Assembly: GCA_034190945.1 (NCBI GenBank)
Contig: CM067223.1
Location: 35,715,899 to 35,779,898, forward strand
Direction: 5' to 3'
From: Octodonta nipae
Lineage: Eukaryota > Arthropoda > Insecta > Coleoptera > Chrysomelidae
Length of the DNA stretch: 64,000 nt
Numbering within the stretch: position 1 is the first letter of the stretch; each line of letters starts with the position of its first letter. Shown one piece after another: positions 1 through 11,837 of this stretch. The notes beneath the pieces are model-generated. The model saw nothing but the letters and a program-made list of their open reading frames with translations. It was not told the origin of the DNA and searched no databases. The position numbers and the translations under genes were made by a program.

Positions 1-655
1 AAGTATAAATAACCGCTTTAAACGGGAAGCATAGTATTTTTAGCTATTTTCGCCCACTGGATACACCAACTTTTGTTATTATTTATTTCGTGATTAGGTT
101 GAACAGTATTGGACTGTGGCGGTCTCCACTCGCAACTTTTATTGACTTTGTTATTTTGCTGTCGATGCTTATTGAGGTTTTTTGTTTGAGTTCAATTCTT
201 TGATCATGGTAATAATTCTTTTATTAATTGCTTGTATAGAATGCACATGAAGGTAATCTTATTAAATTCAATAGCTTTGTCTGATATTTAGTATAGCATG
301 AATATTGCATCTAAGGTTGGTCTGGGCTGGGAAAACATTGATGTTCTTCACTTTGAATTGTATTTGGTATTTCCTCCCACAAAATTTGTGTAACCAATTT
401 CAGAAGTGCTTATAGAAGCCATTTTCTCAGTATTTCCTTGAGTCCGTTTCCGTGCATATTTTAATATGGGTATAGTTATACTTTCTTTGGCTATAGTATT
501 CGTACCGTATTTAAAATTTTATTGCATAATTGCACTTTATCGAACAGTTTATTCTTTCTGCATTTTTGTCAGGTCCTGGAGATTTTCTGTTTTTCGACTT
601 ACCAATTATTCTTCCTACAGTATCTTTGATAACATCTTTCTCGTACATGATTACT
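1..655. other. AT-rich stretch, no gene recognised
   Basis: AT-rich sequence. The only open frame of note (466-675, plus) is short, hydrophobic and resembles no family I know. I see no repeat or element end before position 656. Confidence 0.5.
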
Positions 656-1255
656 CAGGTCAACATTTGAACTAAGAGGGAACACGTTATAGTGTACTAG
701 GGGTTTTTGGGTCGCTGCTTACGATAAGAGGGTCGGTTGACCTTCATCACGTCAGGTTCAACATCATTTGAAGGTCAAATCGAGAGAGTTTTTGTAGAAT
801 TCTCTCGTTTTGACCTTCACATGACCTCTGGGAAAAAGCGCAAGGTCAAACAAACTATGGATTCGAACTCAGAGAACTCAAATCATAAGCAAGATTTTTT
901 TTTTGATTTTTTGGTAGACCTCTCTAGATTTGACCTTCAAATGACCTTAAAATAACTTCTGGGAAAAAAGCCCAAGGTCAAAAATACTAGGGATTCGGAC
1001 TCAGAGACTTCAAAAACATTAGCATGGATTTTTTCACATTTTTTGAACTCTCGATTTGACCTTCAAATGACCTTCATGTGACCTCGTACAAAAAGCGCTG
1101 TCAAACTACAGGTTCGCACTCAAAAACATAAGCAACAATTTTTTCAGATTTTTTGGTTGAATTCTCTCGATTTGACCTTCAAATGCCCTTTCATCGCATT
1201 CAGCGACTCAAAAAACCCTATAGTAGTGTTCCGGCATAGATAAAATGTTGACCTG
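656..1255. mobile_element. Short non-autonomous TIR element with satellite-like core (copy 1)
   Basis: The ends are imperfect inverted repeats of about 50-60 bp. The left end starts CAGGTCAACATTT and runs to GGTCGCTG near 717. The right end at 1200-1255 is its reverse complement with a few changes. The core is made of repeated units of roughly 115-130 nt built on GACCTTCAAATGACCT, TGGGAAAAAGCGCAAGGTCA and GATTCGGACTCAGAGA. There is no coding capacity. A second, larger copy lies at 3727-5273, so this is a family. The superfamily is not clear to me and I could not define a target-site duplication. Confidence 0.7.
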
Positions 1256-3726
1256 TGCTATTGACTCTTCTTCAAGGTTATATGTGCCTGTATATAGATC
1301 CTCATGCTTATTCCCAAATAGTCCTTTGAACTGATCATTTTCATTTGCATACTTTCCCTGGCAGGTTTTCTTTTGTTTGTCAAGAAATGTTAGACTTATT
1401 TCTATGTATTGTAAAGATTATTTTTCATGTTTAAGTTGAATTTCTCCCTGTATGTCAGTTTGATTTTTTAGATCGCGTCTTTTGTCTTTTTACTGTCAGT
1501 ATTGTATTCTTCATAAGTGATGTTTTTTCTTCAATACTGTATATAAAATTTGCATTTTTGCTTGCTAGTGTTGATTATTTACCAATAAACTCGGGTGTGG
1601 TTCCCCCTTTCCCTTGAATTAATTATTCGTTTGCATATAGTGCTTCTTCTGCAACTTCTCTTATGGTATCTTGAATTTTTTGCAACCCGCTTCTTAAATT
1701 TTGCTGTAATTTATTTTAATACTGAGTTCTCTCAAACTTTTATCCGATTCGTTGCTCCTGATTTTTGACATGAGTATAGTTTCTAATTTTCGCAAGTACA
1801 CGACATGAGTATTGTTTCTAATTTTCTCAAGTACAAGATGTGTCCACTGGTCCGCTGGTAATTAAAAATATATTTCGGTGTTGTTTTCTTGAGATAGGTC
1901 TTATTGTTTCCATGCAGATTAAGTGTTGCTTGAAGTAGTGTGTCATTTGCATATTTTATATTCAGCATATATCATTCATTCTCATGTATCGGTAGACCGA
2001 TCCTAGAGATGAATCTCTCGTTTTTAACGTTTCCGCCGTAAACTGTTGTTGAATTTTGTATTACATCTGCCTTACTTTTTCGTTGGTGAGTCTATTTTGT
2101 GTATCTGAATTTCTGTTATATTCCCATAATCTTTATTATTAAACGAAGTCTAGTTATCCATTTTTTCTTAGACTTGGGTCTAGCCGGGTAATTAACTAAG
2201 TTGGTATTTCTAGGAGCATAAAAATGGTAGTGGCTTCCACTAGGTTTTTAGCTTTGTTGGGATTCTATCTCATTTGACTCCACAGAAGGCTTTCACTTTT
2301 CCATATATACGATAGTCTATTCGTAGGTAGACCGTCAGAGCATTCTCTTATCTGCCACCGGGTCCGCATGTAATAGGAGATGAGAAACTACACATGTCAT
2401 TGTAGTATACTATTGACTACAATGGGACCAAATAAGTTATAGAGAAAATTTGAAAAGAGTATTCTAGTCATCATTTTTACCGTAATGTGATTGAATTTAA
2501 ATAAATTAATAAACCTAATTTACTTTTAGTTATTTTTGTCAAAAAAGTTTATAGATTTAAAATGATTATTTATCATCTTTAACGACACTACTCCTTAATC
2601 CTTCACTAAGCTCCCGTTTAATGTTTTTAGGGCTTTAGTAAAAATTCTTCCATTCAAGAAATAATGAAATTATTTCTATTATTTTCACCTTAATGTATAC
2701 TCTGGGATTTATTTACCTTATATAAGTGATTGAAATTATTTTTTTTTACAATTGTCATTATTATTGACGGCGTCATTGATCATTTTTATAAATGAATATT
2801 TTATACTCATGATCTGTGAACAGTTATATTAGTTCATGAGTAGTGCTATTATTCGCAAATACAACTGACGTATTGAAGTTTTTACTTGGCAATTTAGCAA
2901 ACCATTAACAACGATTCCGGTATACATAAACCTCATGAATAATATAAAATGATTACGAATTTACTTTAAGACACTAAAGGTGATTATTCATACAAATAAG
3001 TTATCGAGTTTCATTCATATTTAAAAGAAGTTAATCATATGTTATATACCTACTATATTATTAAAATGCCTAAATTTAATTTCGAACGATAAATTTAGTT
3101 AGTTTGTTTCTTGTTTCTTTTGTGAACAAACAAGATGTTAGTCTTTTCTTGGTCACGAAGTTTCTTTGTTATGAGGCACTTTTATTTATGACTAAATCAA
3201 TTCAAGAAATGAACATAACTAATACTCATAGTGATTGATAAGGAATTCAGATTTGGAAAGAAAAATGTTACAGATATTGGTTCCTTTGAGAACATGTGTT
3301 AGGAAGTTTCTATAGAGTTTAAACAATAATCCGGTCAGTTTTTCGGAGTTGCTTTCTTACACTTTGTCTCTATTACAACTTTTAAAAATAAATCAGAATA
3401 GTTATGCCTGCCAGTTTCCAAATGTTTTGCTATGTTTCATCCCAAATATTGGGGTGTGATTTTGAAGCATTTGATGTAATGCTTTTATCTTTGCTCATTT
3501 ATTGACTTCTTAAGTAGGATGCACTCTAGGATGCACACTGAATCCCATCGGCTGGAAGCAGCACGGCACAGCATTGCCCAGGGTTTTCAATTTTTTACTT
3601 AAATGTATCGCCGGGCACACTTTTGGACAGGACAACAGTGACCGTTTTACCCAACTCGTCTACAATACAGATTCCTTAGAATGGCAACTTCTGACAAACA
3701 TCGCGCTAGTTGATTAGTATGGAATA
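1256..3726. other. No gene recognised; small local duplication
   Basis: AT-rich sequence without a recognisable gene or element. A tandem duplication of about 35 nt lies at 1772-1841 (GAGTATAGTTTCTAATTTTC versus GAGTATTGTTTCTAATTTTC). The short open frames here show no family resemblance. Confidence 0.5.
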
Positions 3727-5273
3727 ATTACACATTTGATCTAAGTTGGAACACGGCATGCCGTATGTGGTACTAGAGGTTTTTTGAGTCGCTGATTACG
3801 ATTACGTCGGCTGACCTTCATCACGCCAGGGTAGTTTGTTTGACTGCGCTTTTTGTCAGAGGTCATTGGAAGGTCATTTGAAGGCCAAATCGAGAGTGCT
3901 ACCAAAAAATTTGAAAAAATTCATGCTAATGTTTTTGAGTCCGAATCCGTGGTTTGTTTGACCTTGTGCTTTTTCCCAGAGGTCATTTGAAAGTTAAATC
4001 GAGAGAGTTCTACCAAAAAATGTGAAAAAATTCATGCTTTCGTTTTTGTAGTCTCTGGGTCCGAATCCATAATTTGTTTGACCTTGTGTTATTCCCAGAG
4101 GTCATTTGAAGGTCAAATCGAGAGAATTCTACAAAAAAATCTGAAAAAATGTGTGGTTGCACCCAGGACACCTCCACGCAGTAACTGTGGACAACGGAGT
4201 TGTTTCACTATCCAGCAGCGAAGTCCCTGGGTAGCGGCTTCCATGCCTTTATAACAACTTCGCAGAAAAAAAATTCGAGACACTGCTTCAGAAACCCACA
4301 ATCGGCGGCTGGTCAAGGTGGGAAAGCGGGCCCGCAGGCGTCGACATCATGCGACGGTAGCTCTAGGTTAATGGGACACTTGGCCAATGTAGACTCCAAT
4401 GTGACAAGTTAAAGTCCTTAAAAAAGTGTCTAAGGCGAGGGTTAAGTGGCCTTGCTTTAAATGGCTGGGATCCTAGCCTTGCTTTAACTGGCTTAGATAA
4501 GCTAAAACAAACTATGGATTCGGACTCAGGGACCTCAAAAACATGAGCATGATTTTTTTTAGATTTTTTTAGAACTCTCTGGTAGCGGCTTCCATGCCTT
4601 TATAACAACTTCGCAGAAAAAAAATTCGAGACACTGCTTCAGAAACCCACAATCGGCGGCTGGTCAAGGTGGGAAAGCGGGCCCGCAGGCGTCGACATCA
4701 TGCGACGGTAGCTCTAGGTTAATGGGACACTTGGCCAATGTAGACTCCAATGTGACAAGTTAAAGTCCTTAAAAAAGTGTCTAAGGCGAGGGTTAAGTGG
4801 CCTTGCTTTAAATGGCTGGGATCCTAGCCTTGCTTTAACTGGCTTAGATAAGCTAAAACAAACTATGGATTCGGACTCAGGGACCTCAAAAACATGAGCA
4901 TGATTTTTTTTAGATTTTTTTAGAACTCTCTCGATTTGTCCTTCAAATGACTTTCAAATGACCTTTAAATGACTTCTGAGATAAAGCGCAAGGTCAAACA
5001 AATTACGGATTCGGACTCAGAGACCTCAAATACATTAGCATGAATTGTTTCAGATTTTTTGGTAGAAATCTCAAGATTTGACCATCAAATGACCTCTGGG
5101 AAAAAGCGCAGTCAAACAAACTACGGATTCGGACTCACAGATCTGAGGAACATAAGCAAGAATTTTTCAGATTTTTCAGATTTTTCAGATTTTTCATCGT
5201 AATCAGCGTCCCGAAAATCCCCTAGTACACTATAAGGCATGCCGTGTTACCGCTTAGTTTAAATGTTGACTTG
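3727..5273. mobile_element. TIR/foldback element with satellite arms and GC-rich insert (copy 2)
   Basis: This is the same family as 656-1255. The left end (about 3727-3805) matches the reverse complement of the right end (about 5205-5273), sharing GGAACACGGCATGCC and GCTGATTACGAT. The left half (3830-4150) carries the family unit in inverted orientation and the right half (4930-5200) carries it in direct orientation. The whole element is therefore a large interrupted palindrome. The centre holds a GC-richer segment (about 4152-4500) that is absent from copy 1, most of it tandemly duplicated. The element has no transposase and presumably moved with proteins supplied by another element. Confidence 0.72.
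4230..4931. repeat. Two tandem copies of a 351-bp unit
   Basis: The unit beginning GGTAGCGGCTTCCATGCC at 4230 begins again at 4581 and ends at 4931. By eye the copies look identical. Each contains the GC-rich insert and part of the element's own satellite. The lack of divergence suggests a very recent duplication or an assembly effect. Confidence 0.9.
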
Positions 5274-6018
5274 TGTTATTGAATGAAAGGAAACACAAAA
5301 GATTATATGATCGTGAAAACAAATATTATCACGGTGTACATCTGAAGGAGACTGCAAGGGCCCAGATATCTGGAAAAATAGAATCGTCTGTTAAGTGACC
5401 AAAACTATACAGCGATAGGTTGAAATTGTATTAAAAGGTATTAATGCATCGAACGTGTTAGCCGTGATAACTCTGATGTAGGTCCTGTTTGTCATGTCTA
5501 TATCATGACTATTCGGGGCCAATCTCCTGTCTAGAAACCTTAGGAATATGACTGGTGTCTAGATTCGTAATAGGCTCTTTTCCTTCACAAGCTAATAATA
5601 TAACCCGTGATAAAAAAGATGCACTCATTATAGCTAAATGCTAGTAGATTCAGAGCGCCGGTAAAAGTTCAGATCCGTTCTATAACAATCCGAATCGAGC
5701 GGATTTATTGCTTGCTTTAAGGATCGACACTACAAAAGAAAAGCTTTGACAAGCGAAGAGAGAGTACGTCTAATGCTGCCAGGAACAGTGTGCCATTTGG
5801 GCACCAATTTCTCATGAATCAAATCATTCTATACTTCCCTGTAAAACGTAATTTATGGTTGTTACTTTTACACACAATAAACTATACTATCAATGCAAGT
5901 ACTGAATTCTCTTTCATTCAGAAATCAGAAAATTATTCATTTAACAAATTAAGGAAATAGGCACCATACCGCCTAGAAACCGGCACACTTTCATATCATT
6001 GCCCAAGATGTACATTAC
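5274..6018. other. No gene recognised
   Basis: Mixed-composition sequence with no intact open frame of note, no element ends and no obvious repeat. Confidence 0.45.
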
Positions 6019-6128
6019 CTGTCCTTTCCCTTCCCTTGTCAAAGGAGGAAAGCAACTGGTTTTCCAAACATTGCTGCGCTTCGGTCGACTTGGATCGGCC
6101 GGACCATAGAAATATAAATTCCCGTATA
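6019..6128 (-). CDS. Candidate single internal exon of an unidentified host gene
   Basis: On the minus strand a 110-nt segment is bounded by a plausible acceptor (pyrimidine-leaning TTGACTGTTCAG just before it) and a plausible donor (GGACAG followed by GTAATG). One frame is open through it. That frame gives two bases completing a codon and then 36 codons, ending on a codon boundary. The peptide starts YGNLYFYGPADPSRPKR and ends PLTREGKGQ. It looks protein-like, rich in Pro, Gly and charged residues. The segment is clearly richer in GC than the AT-rich flanks. The other two frames have stops. I do not recognise the family and no partner exons were found. It could be a real exon, a relic of a retroposed gene, or chance. 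Confidence 0.35.
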
Positions 6129-7839
6129 CTGAACAGTCAAGCAATTTTTAATTCCGACAAGATGATTCTCGTTTTTGGTGCTATTTGTCTATCTTCTAGA
6201 GTTTAATTGAATATTACATAAAGGATATTGCCAGTAGAAAGAGAACTTAATACGACATAAACAAGTAGGTATGACAGATATAGAACTAACGACGAGGAAA
6301 ATCACGGGGTCGTCACTTGGCTTCATCCAATGACTACTAATATAAATGGACCCAGGATTCTTATATATACGACCAAAGGAAAATTGGGTAGAAACATGAG
6401 ACAAAAATAGAAAGAGACACAGATATATTTGTTTACAAATATTCCGGTTCATAAATTTTCATAACACAAGCAAAAAACAAAAAAAAAATCAGATTTTTAT
6501 GGGTTTTTATTGTTTCAATAATTTGCTTCTTCGAATTTACTGTTAAAATCAGGTTATTGTCTATTAACTGTTACTAATGTAATGACATACGCGGTTTGCT
6601 GTTGAATTTTATGTAAAAACCGCTATTGCCTGGTGTATTAATTCATTTCACGTACCCTATTAAGCGCTATAATTTTTTTAAATCAACTATTTTTCTAAAA
6701 GTCTGACACTACTCTCTAGATGCATTTTAACCATTTTAACCGAAAGTAATATAAAGTTTTTTAAAACATTTTTGTATATGACTCCTTCAATTTAATGAAA
6801 TTTAATGAATCGTTTTTTCATCGTCATTTTTTGAGTTTTCACGAGTTTTTTTTGTGTTGAAGTTTGTTATAGTTTTAGTTTATATAGTCAAGCAACATAA
6901 ATGCACATTATAAGATTATTTTGTGCGCAAGTTCTAAGTGTGCGTTAAAGAAATCAATTTGTTAACTATAATATACACAGTAAAGGATACACCCATATTC
7001 TTAACAAAGGCTACCAATGAGAGTAAGCTTTTTTCAGGTTTTAATTTAACTCCCACACTTATTAAAGTACAATCTGATCACGCAGGTGCCTTGAACTCTT
7101 AACCCACATTGTGTTATATAACTTTATTACTCAAATTATTTATTATTAAATGTAAAGAATTCATGAGGTATACGGGTGATCCTTAGATAACTGTGATTTT
7201 TACAAACCAATTTTTTTTAAATTAAAAATGTTTTAAAAGTTGTGTTCTGAGTGCTATTGTTCTTTTATTATGCTTGACATTAAGCCTGTAACGTAGTTCT
7301 ACTACAACTTCAATAGAAGAGAAACTAGAACAAAAAATAGGAATTTCACGACCACGGTACTGACACCAAAATTAAATATTCAAAATACTTGCCTAATAAA
7401 TCTTTTTAAATTCTTTAAACTGATAAACCAATGATAAATTATAAGTCTTTGATAATCATATAGAGACATTAATGGTGTATTCTTTCTTGATTTTAACAAT
7501 CTTAAAAATTTATTAACTGTAGAATTAAAATAACAATTTTTATAATAGTCTTACTATAAAACAAAGTTTAACATTAGCTGAATCTAATATTCCTTTCTAC
7601 CAATAAATATTGGGTTATAATTGCAGCACAATTTGATAAATTATACAATAGAAATTTTGACATTTAGTTTGAAAAACGAAAAACATGCCCCATGGTACTG
7701 GTTTTAGGGTATTACACCAGTTGATAGAGATTTTTAGGTGACATAAAATTCAACAGCAAACCGCATAAGCTATCACGTAATTAATAGTTTATAACTGACA
7801 TAATATTAATTATTTTGTCTATTCATTGGGTTTTCTCTC
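6129..7839. other. AT-rich stretch, no gene recognised
   Basis: Very AT-rich, many short poly-A and poly-T runs, no convincing coding frame or element end. An open frame on the minus strand (6189-6452) has no recognisable motif. Confidence 0.45.
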
Positions 7840-7968
7840 CTCCAAATTTTTTCCTGTAACAGATAAGTATTTAAAAATTGTATATGTAGAAGTGTAGTAA
7901 GGCAATTTCGTAAAATTGCCCGGATTACTGGCTGTCTGTACAAAGATTCTTCCTCACAGTTTTTCTGA
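7840..7968 (+). repeat. Repeat H, copy 1 (coding-like)
   Basis: This matches 36839-37018 and the reverse complement of 54632-54790 over about 130 nt, including TGTAACAGATAAGTATTT, GATTACTGGCTGTCTGTA and ATTCTTCCTCACAG. One plus-strand frame gives the peptide FRKIARITGCLYKDSSSQ, and near-identical peptides can be read from the other two copies. This copy stops matching just after GAGAGAAA, before the point where mariner-type elements sit in the other copies. The family is unknown to me; preservation of a peptide suggests a coding part of an old element. Confidence 0.6.
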
Positions 7969-9632
7969 GAGAAATAATTAATTATTTGAGCGTTAAAAAC
8001 CCAAAAATATGGGGTATTTTCGTTTTTTTCGTCAATAAAAAAATTGTAGAGAATCAGAAAATCTTCAAAATGAATGTTTATAAATTTTGATTGCAGCATT
8101 TTTCATAAAGAAAAGCTGCAAAATCCGATGTAAAAATTCATAACTTGTTAATAATAATAGCTGGAACCTTAATCTGCCTCCTAGTGATAAGTAGATCTTA
8201 CAGAATTGCAATTTAAATAATTTGTAGAACTATTTTGCAGGACGTATAGTATTAACCACGATAGTTAGATAGCGAGATGCAAAATATACATATTCAAAGC
8301 AATTGAAACGTTTTGAGATCAACCTTTTCAAGACGATGGAAACTTCGAGAAAGTTAAAAGTTTATCCAAAATGTGATGTGACTGTGATTTATGAGTTATA
8401 GATGTGATGAACTAAGTGATGGTAGATTACAAGTAACCGATTATTTAAATAAACACACTTACATATATTTGTTATGTGTATGTGTTTTAAGACAATAACT
8501 TGCTAAAACTTATAATAGTAAATAAAACGAGTGCTAACCTTTTCAAAATCAGTTGTAAATAATGTACTCGTGAATGCAAATTGTGTTTGATTAAATATTT
8601 TTGTACTGAATTTTACATTTTATTTGTAGCAATTGTAAAGCCTTCACTAATATTACATACAATTTTGATAAACAGATTTCGTGAAAATGTTATAAATGAA
8701 CTTTCTTATATCTGTCAGTAAAAAAATAAATAACTAACATTATTAAAATCACAAATTGTAGTATAAAAAGACAATGACTGAGAAAACCATTGTAATAATA
8801 AACAAATGAAAATTGTACTTTTTATTACTAATGTTATTTTATAAATTATCAGTATCTGTCAAATAGATCAGCTTCATCTTCGTCTTGTAAAAGAAAATAA
8901 CACTTTAACCACAATTGTAACTTAACACAATTAAGTGCTTTAGTTGAAAGATGTACATATTAAGCCCCTACAATTATTATTTTATTTAATTTCATTAATA
9001 ATAAGGGTAATGATACTAGTTCCCGATGCATATTTGTCAAAAGTCCCGAAACTTTCATATTCCCGCCTTTTTAACCTAATAACAAACCACAAATAATAAC
9101 ACAACACGAAACAAAAATTCTGTTAAATGGGTACAGTTGTATCGCCTCTACTTTCATTTATGACGTTTTAATGGGATCTCTGAATAAAAATCACCCTTAA
9201 GAACACCGCGCATAAATTCTAAAGTTCTTCCAACTTGAAAGCAGCTTGATTATTATAAAGTGACCTCCTAAAATAACGGATAAATTCATTTTCTACGTAA
9301 TTATGGATGTAAATGGAAAGTACAGAAGCTGGATGAATTTTTATATATGAAACTGCAATTTTTGAATAAAATTATTAACCCACCAATTCATCATTCTAGC
9401 TACTCCTAGAAAAATTGTTAATGAAAACGTAGCATGTGGTGCCTGGATTAAAAGAATTTTAAATTCTCTACTCAGCAGTATAGGACTCTTTGAGATTTGG
9501 ATGCAAGTACTAAAGAAAGAAGTATTGTTATTTATTACAAACTAGTAGCCCTCGAGTCAAATACATATCACGATTTACTACTCTATTATTTAACTTTTTG
9601 CCACTAAAGAAACCTGAGATTTTATATATTTA
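7969..9632. other. AT-rich stretch, no gene recognised
   Basis: No coding frame, RNA gene or element end could be supported here. Confidence 0.45.
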
Positions 9633-11308
9633 CTAGCCGTTACCCGCGGTTTCACCCGCGTACAGAATGTCGACCAATCCCGAATATATATCACCCAACC
9701 TGTAAGTACCTATGGGTCACTTTATAGCTGTTTTATTCAACATTTTTTTGAATAACTCTAAGTCTACTTCACCCTCTATAGCTACCATCCTATATATGCT
9801 GCTGTTTATTTGTCACCATATATATATTTTTTGAATACCTGACTATAACTCTTAGCTACCCTATACTTCAGCTATGCAACTGCTTATGGTCTACGCTGTA
9901 TAACAATTATTTTAGATATTTTTGTGGAACCACCGTTTAAAGTACAATTTTTCTTTACTTTATATTTTAATCACCCTTTATATGCAACTTTTTCTAGCAT
10001 TGCGTTAAACACACTCTCTTGCTTCTTCCCATATTTCAGATATGCCATATAGTAGAATGCAACTGTTCATGGTCTACCCTATATAACAGTTTTTTTCTGT
10101 AACTTTTTTTGATCCACCTTAATGGAAATACCTGTGAAATTATTGGTGTTTCACAAATGTAAAAACACAGTTTTGCACCCTAACACCAAACTCTTATTTA
10201 AACATTCACCCAAACTGCAACTGCTTATAGGCCACCCTATATAATAATTTTATTCAACTTTTTTTAACTGCCTTGTATAATTAACTCTTATGGACTACGC
10301 TACATATCTGTTATTTTAACCACCCTTGAAAGTATAATCTATCTCCACCTTATATTTCAACCACCACTTATATGCAGCTTTTTGTAACAGTCTTTTAATC
10401 ACACTGTATGAACTAATCATTTTACTTCGATCTATGTTTCAGATATTGCATATATGCAACATCTCCTGTTCTAACCTACAAAAAAATATATCCAACTTCT
10501 TTAACTATAATTCTACTCCACCCGCTATTTCAACCACCTTGTATATTCAACTACTCTTCGGCCACCCAGTATAATTTTTTTGTACCACCCTGTTTAACTA
10601 TAAATCCATCAATGCCCAATATATTTCACCAAAACTGCAACAGCTTATTGGCCACCCTATATAAGAGTTTTGTTCAACATGTTTTTGAATCACCTTGTAT
10701 ATATTACAACTACCCTGTATATGCTACTGCTTATTGGTCAACGAATATAACATTTTTTAAATAATTAACCATAACCCTTTATTTCAACTATCCTATCTCT
10801 GCAACTTATTATGATCTACGCTATTTCACAATGTTTCCTCATATTTTTTCAACAACTTTATAAGGCATAATTTCTCTCCTCACTTCATTTAAACCATCCT
10901 TCATTTGCAACCTTGTTTCAATCACACTATATAACAATAACATTATCTCGCCCATATTTCAGGTACTCCCTATATGCAACTGCTATATAACAAAATTTTT
11001 CTAGCATTTTTTACCAACCCTGTATAATTATAACCCTACACCACCCTATATTTCAATAACCTTTTATATGCAACTACTTATTTGCCATACAATATAACAT
11101 TTTTGTACCTTAGAATCCTACTCCGCCCTATAATTCAACCATCTGGAAAATGGAACAGCTTGTAGATCATAACAATTCTTTATAATATTTTTTAAACCCA
11201 CCTGTATAGCTGTAATTATTCTGTGCTATATATTTCAGCCATCCTATATATGCAAATACTTGTGAATATAAAAAAGTTTTTAACCACACCATAAACTATA
11301 AACAACTG

Positions 11309-11702
11309 AAGACGCGAGATGTAAGACCGACATCTAGGATTTTCAAGAGAATCAGTACACAGAGGTTCCGAATCTGGAGCCGTTCCGTGCAATTGCTGTT
11401 CTCCCTTAACTCCTAGGACAGAATGTCACGATAAAATTTTTCAGGTTACTTCACCTGTCAGAGATATTAAATACTCTCTTCGATAATATAATAATATATA
11501 TTGTCTTGCGTACAAAGGAATGACACCTCGAAGAGAGTATTTAATATCTCTGACAGGTGAAGTAACCTGAAAAATTTTATCGTGACATTCTGTCCTAGGA
11601 GTTAAGGGAGAACAGCAATTGCACGGAACGGCTCCAGATTCGGAACCTCTGTGTACTGATTCTCTTGAAAATCCTAGATGTCGGTCTTACATCTCGCGTC
11701 TT
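11309..11702. repeat. Perfect 174-bp inverted repeat with 46-nt spacer
   Basis: 11309-11482 is the exact reverse complement of 11529-11702 over all 174 positions by my reading. The spacer is 11483-11528. The left arm begins at the first base of the insertion. An arrangement like this could come from template switching or twin priming during reverse transcription. If transcribed it would form a long perfect hairpin. Confidence 0.9.
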
Positions 11703-11765
11703 CAAATTTAACGAAATGCATCAAATGCATAAAGAAGTGTTCGAGAGGACATTCAATTGTGGGAA

Positions 11766-11837
11766 GCGCAACTGATGAAGGTTCCCGACCAGAAACAATA
11801 TATATTATATTTATATATAATATATATTGTCTTGCGT
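11766..11837 (+). ncRNA. Type I hammerhead ribozyme
   Basis: All core elements are present in order. The core CTGATGA is at 11772-11778 and GAAA at 11792-11795. A GTC cleavage triplet ends at 11831. Stem I pairs GCGCAA (11766-11771) with TTGCGT (11832-11837) as five Watson-Crick pairs and one G-U. Stem II pairs GGTT (11780-11783) with GACC (11787-11790), with an unusual A-A opposition at its base. Stem III is a perfect 15-bp AT-rich hairpin (11796-11810 with 11815-11829). The conserved A-T pair next to the cleavage site is A11795 with T11830. Self-cleavage after 11831 is predicted. The equivalent site of the neighbouring unit is after 11505, but the rest of the core is missing there. Confidence 0.82.

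Noticed and set aside
9720..11290. Regularly spaced repeats that could suggest a CRISPR-like array
   Set aside because: Units are degenerate, of uneven length, lack unique spacers, lie between Helitron ends, and the organism is a eukaryote.
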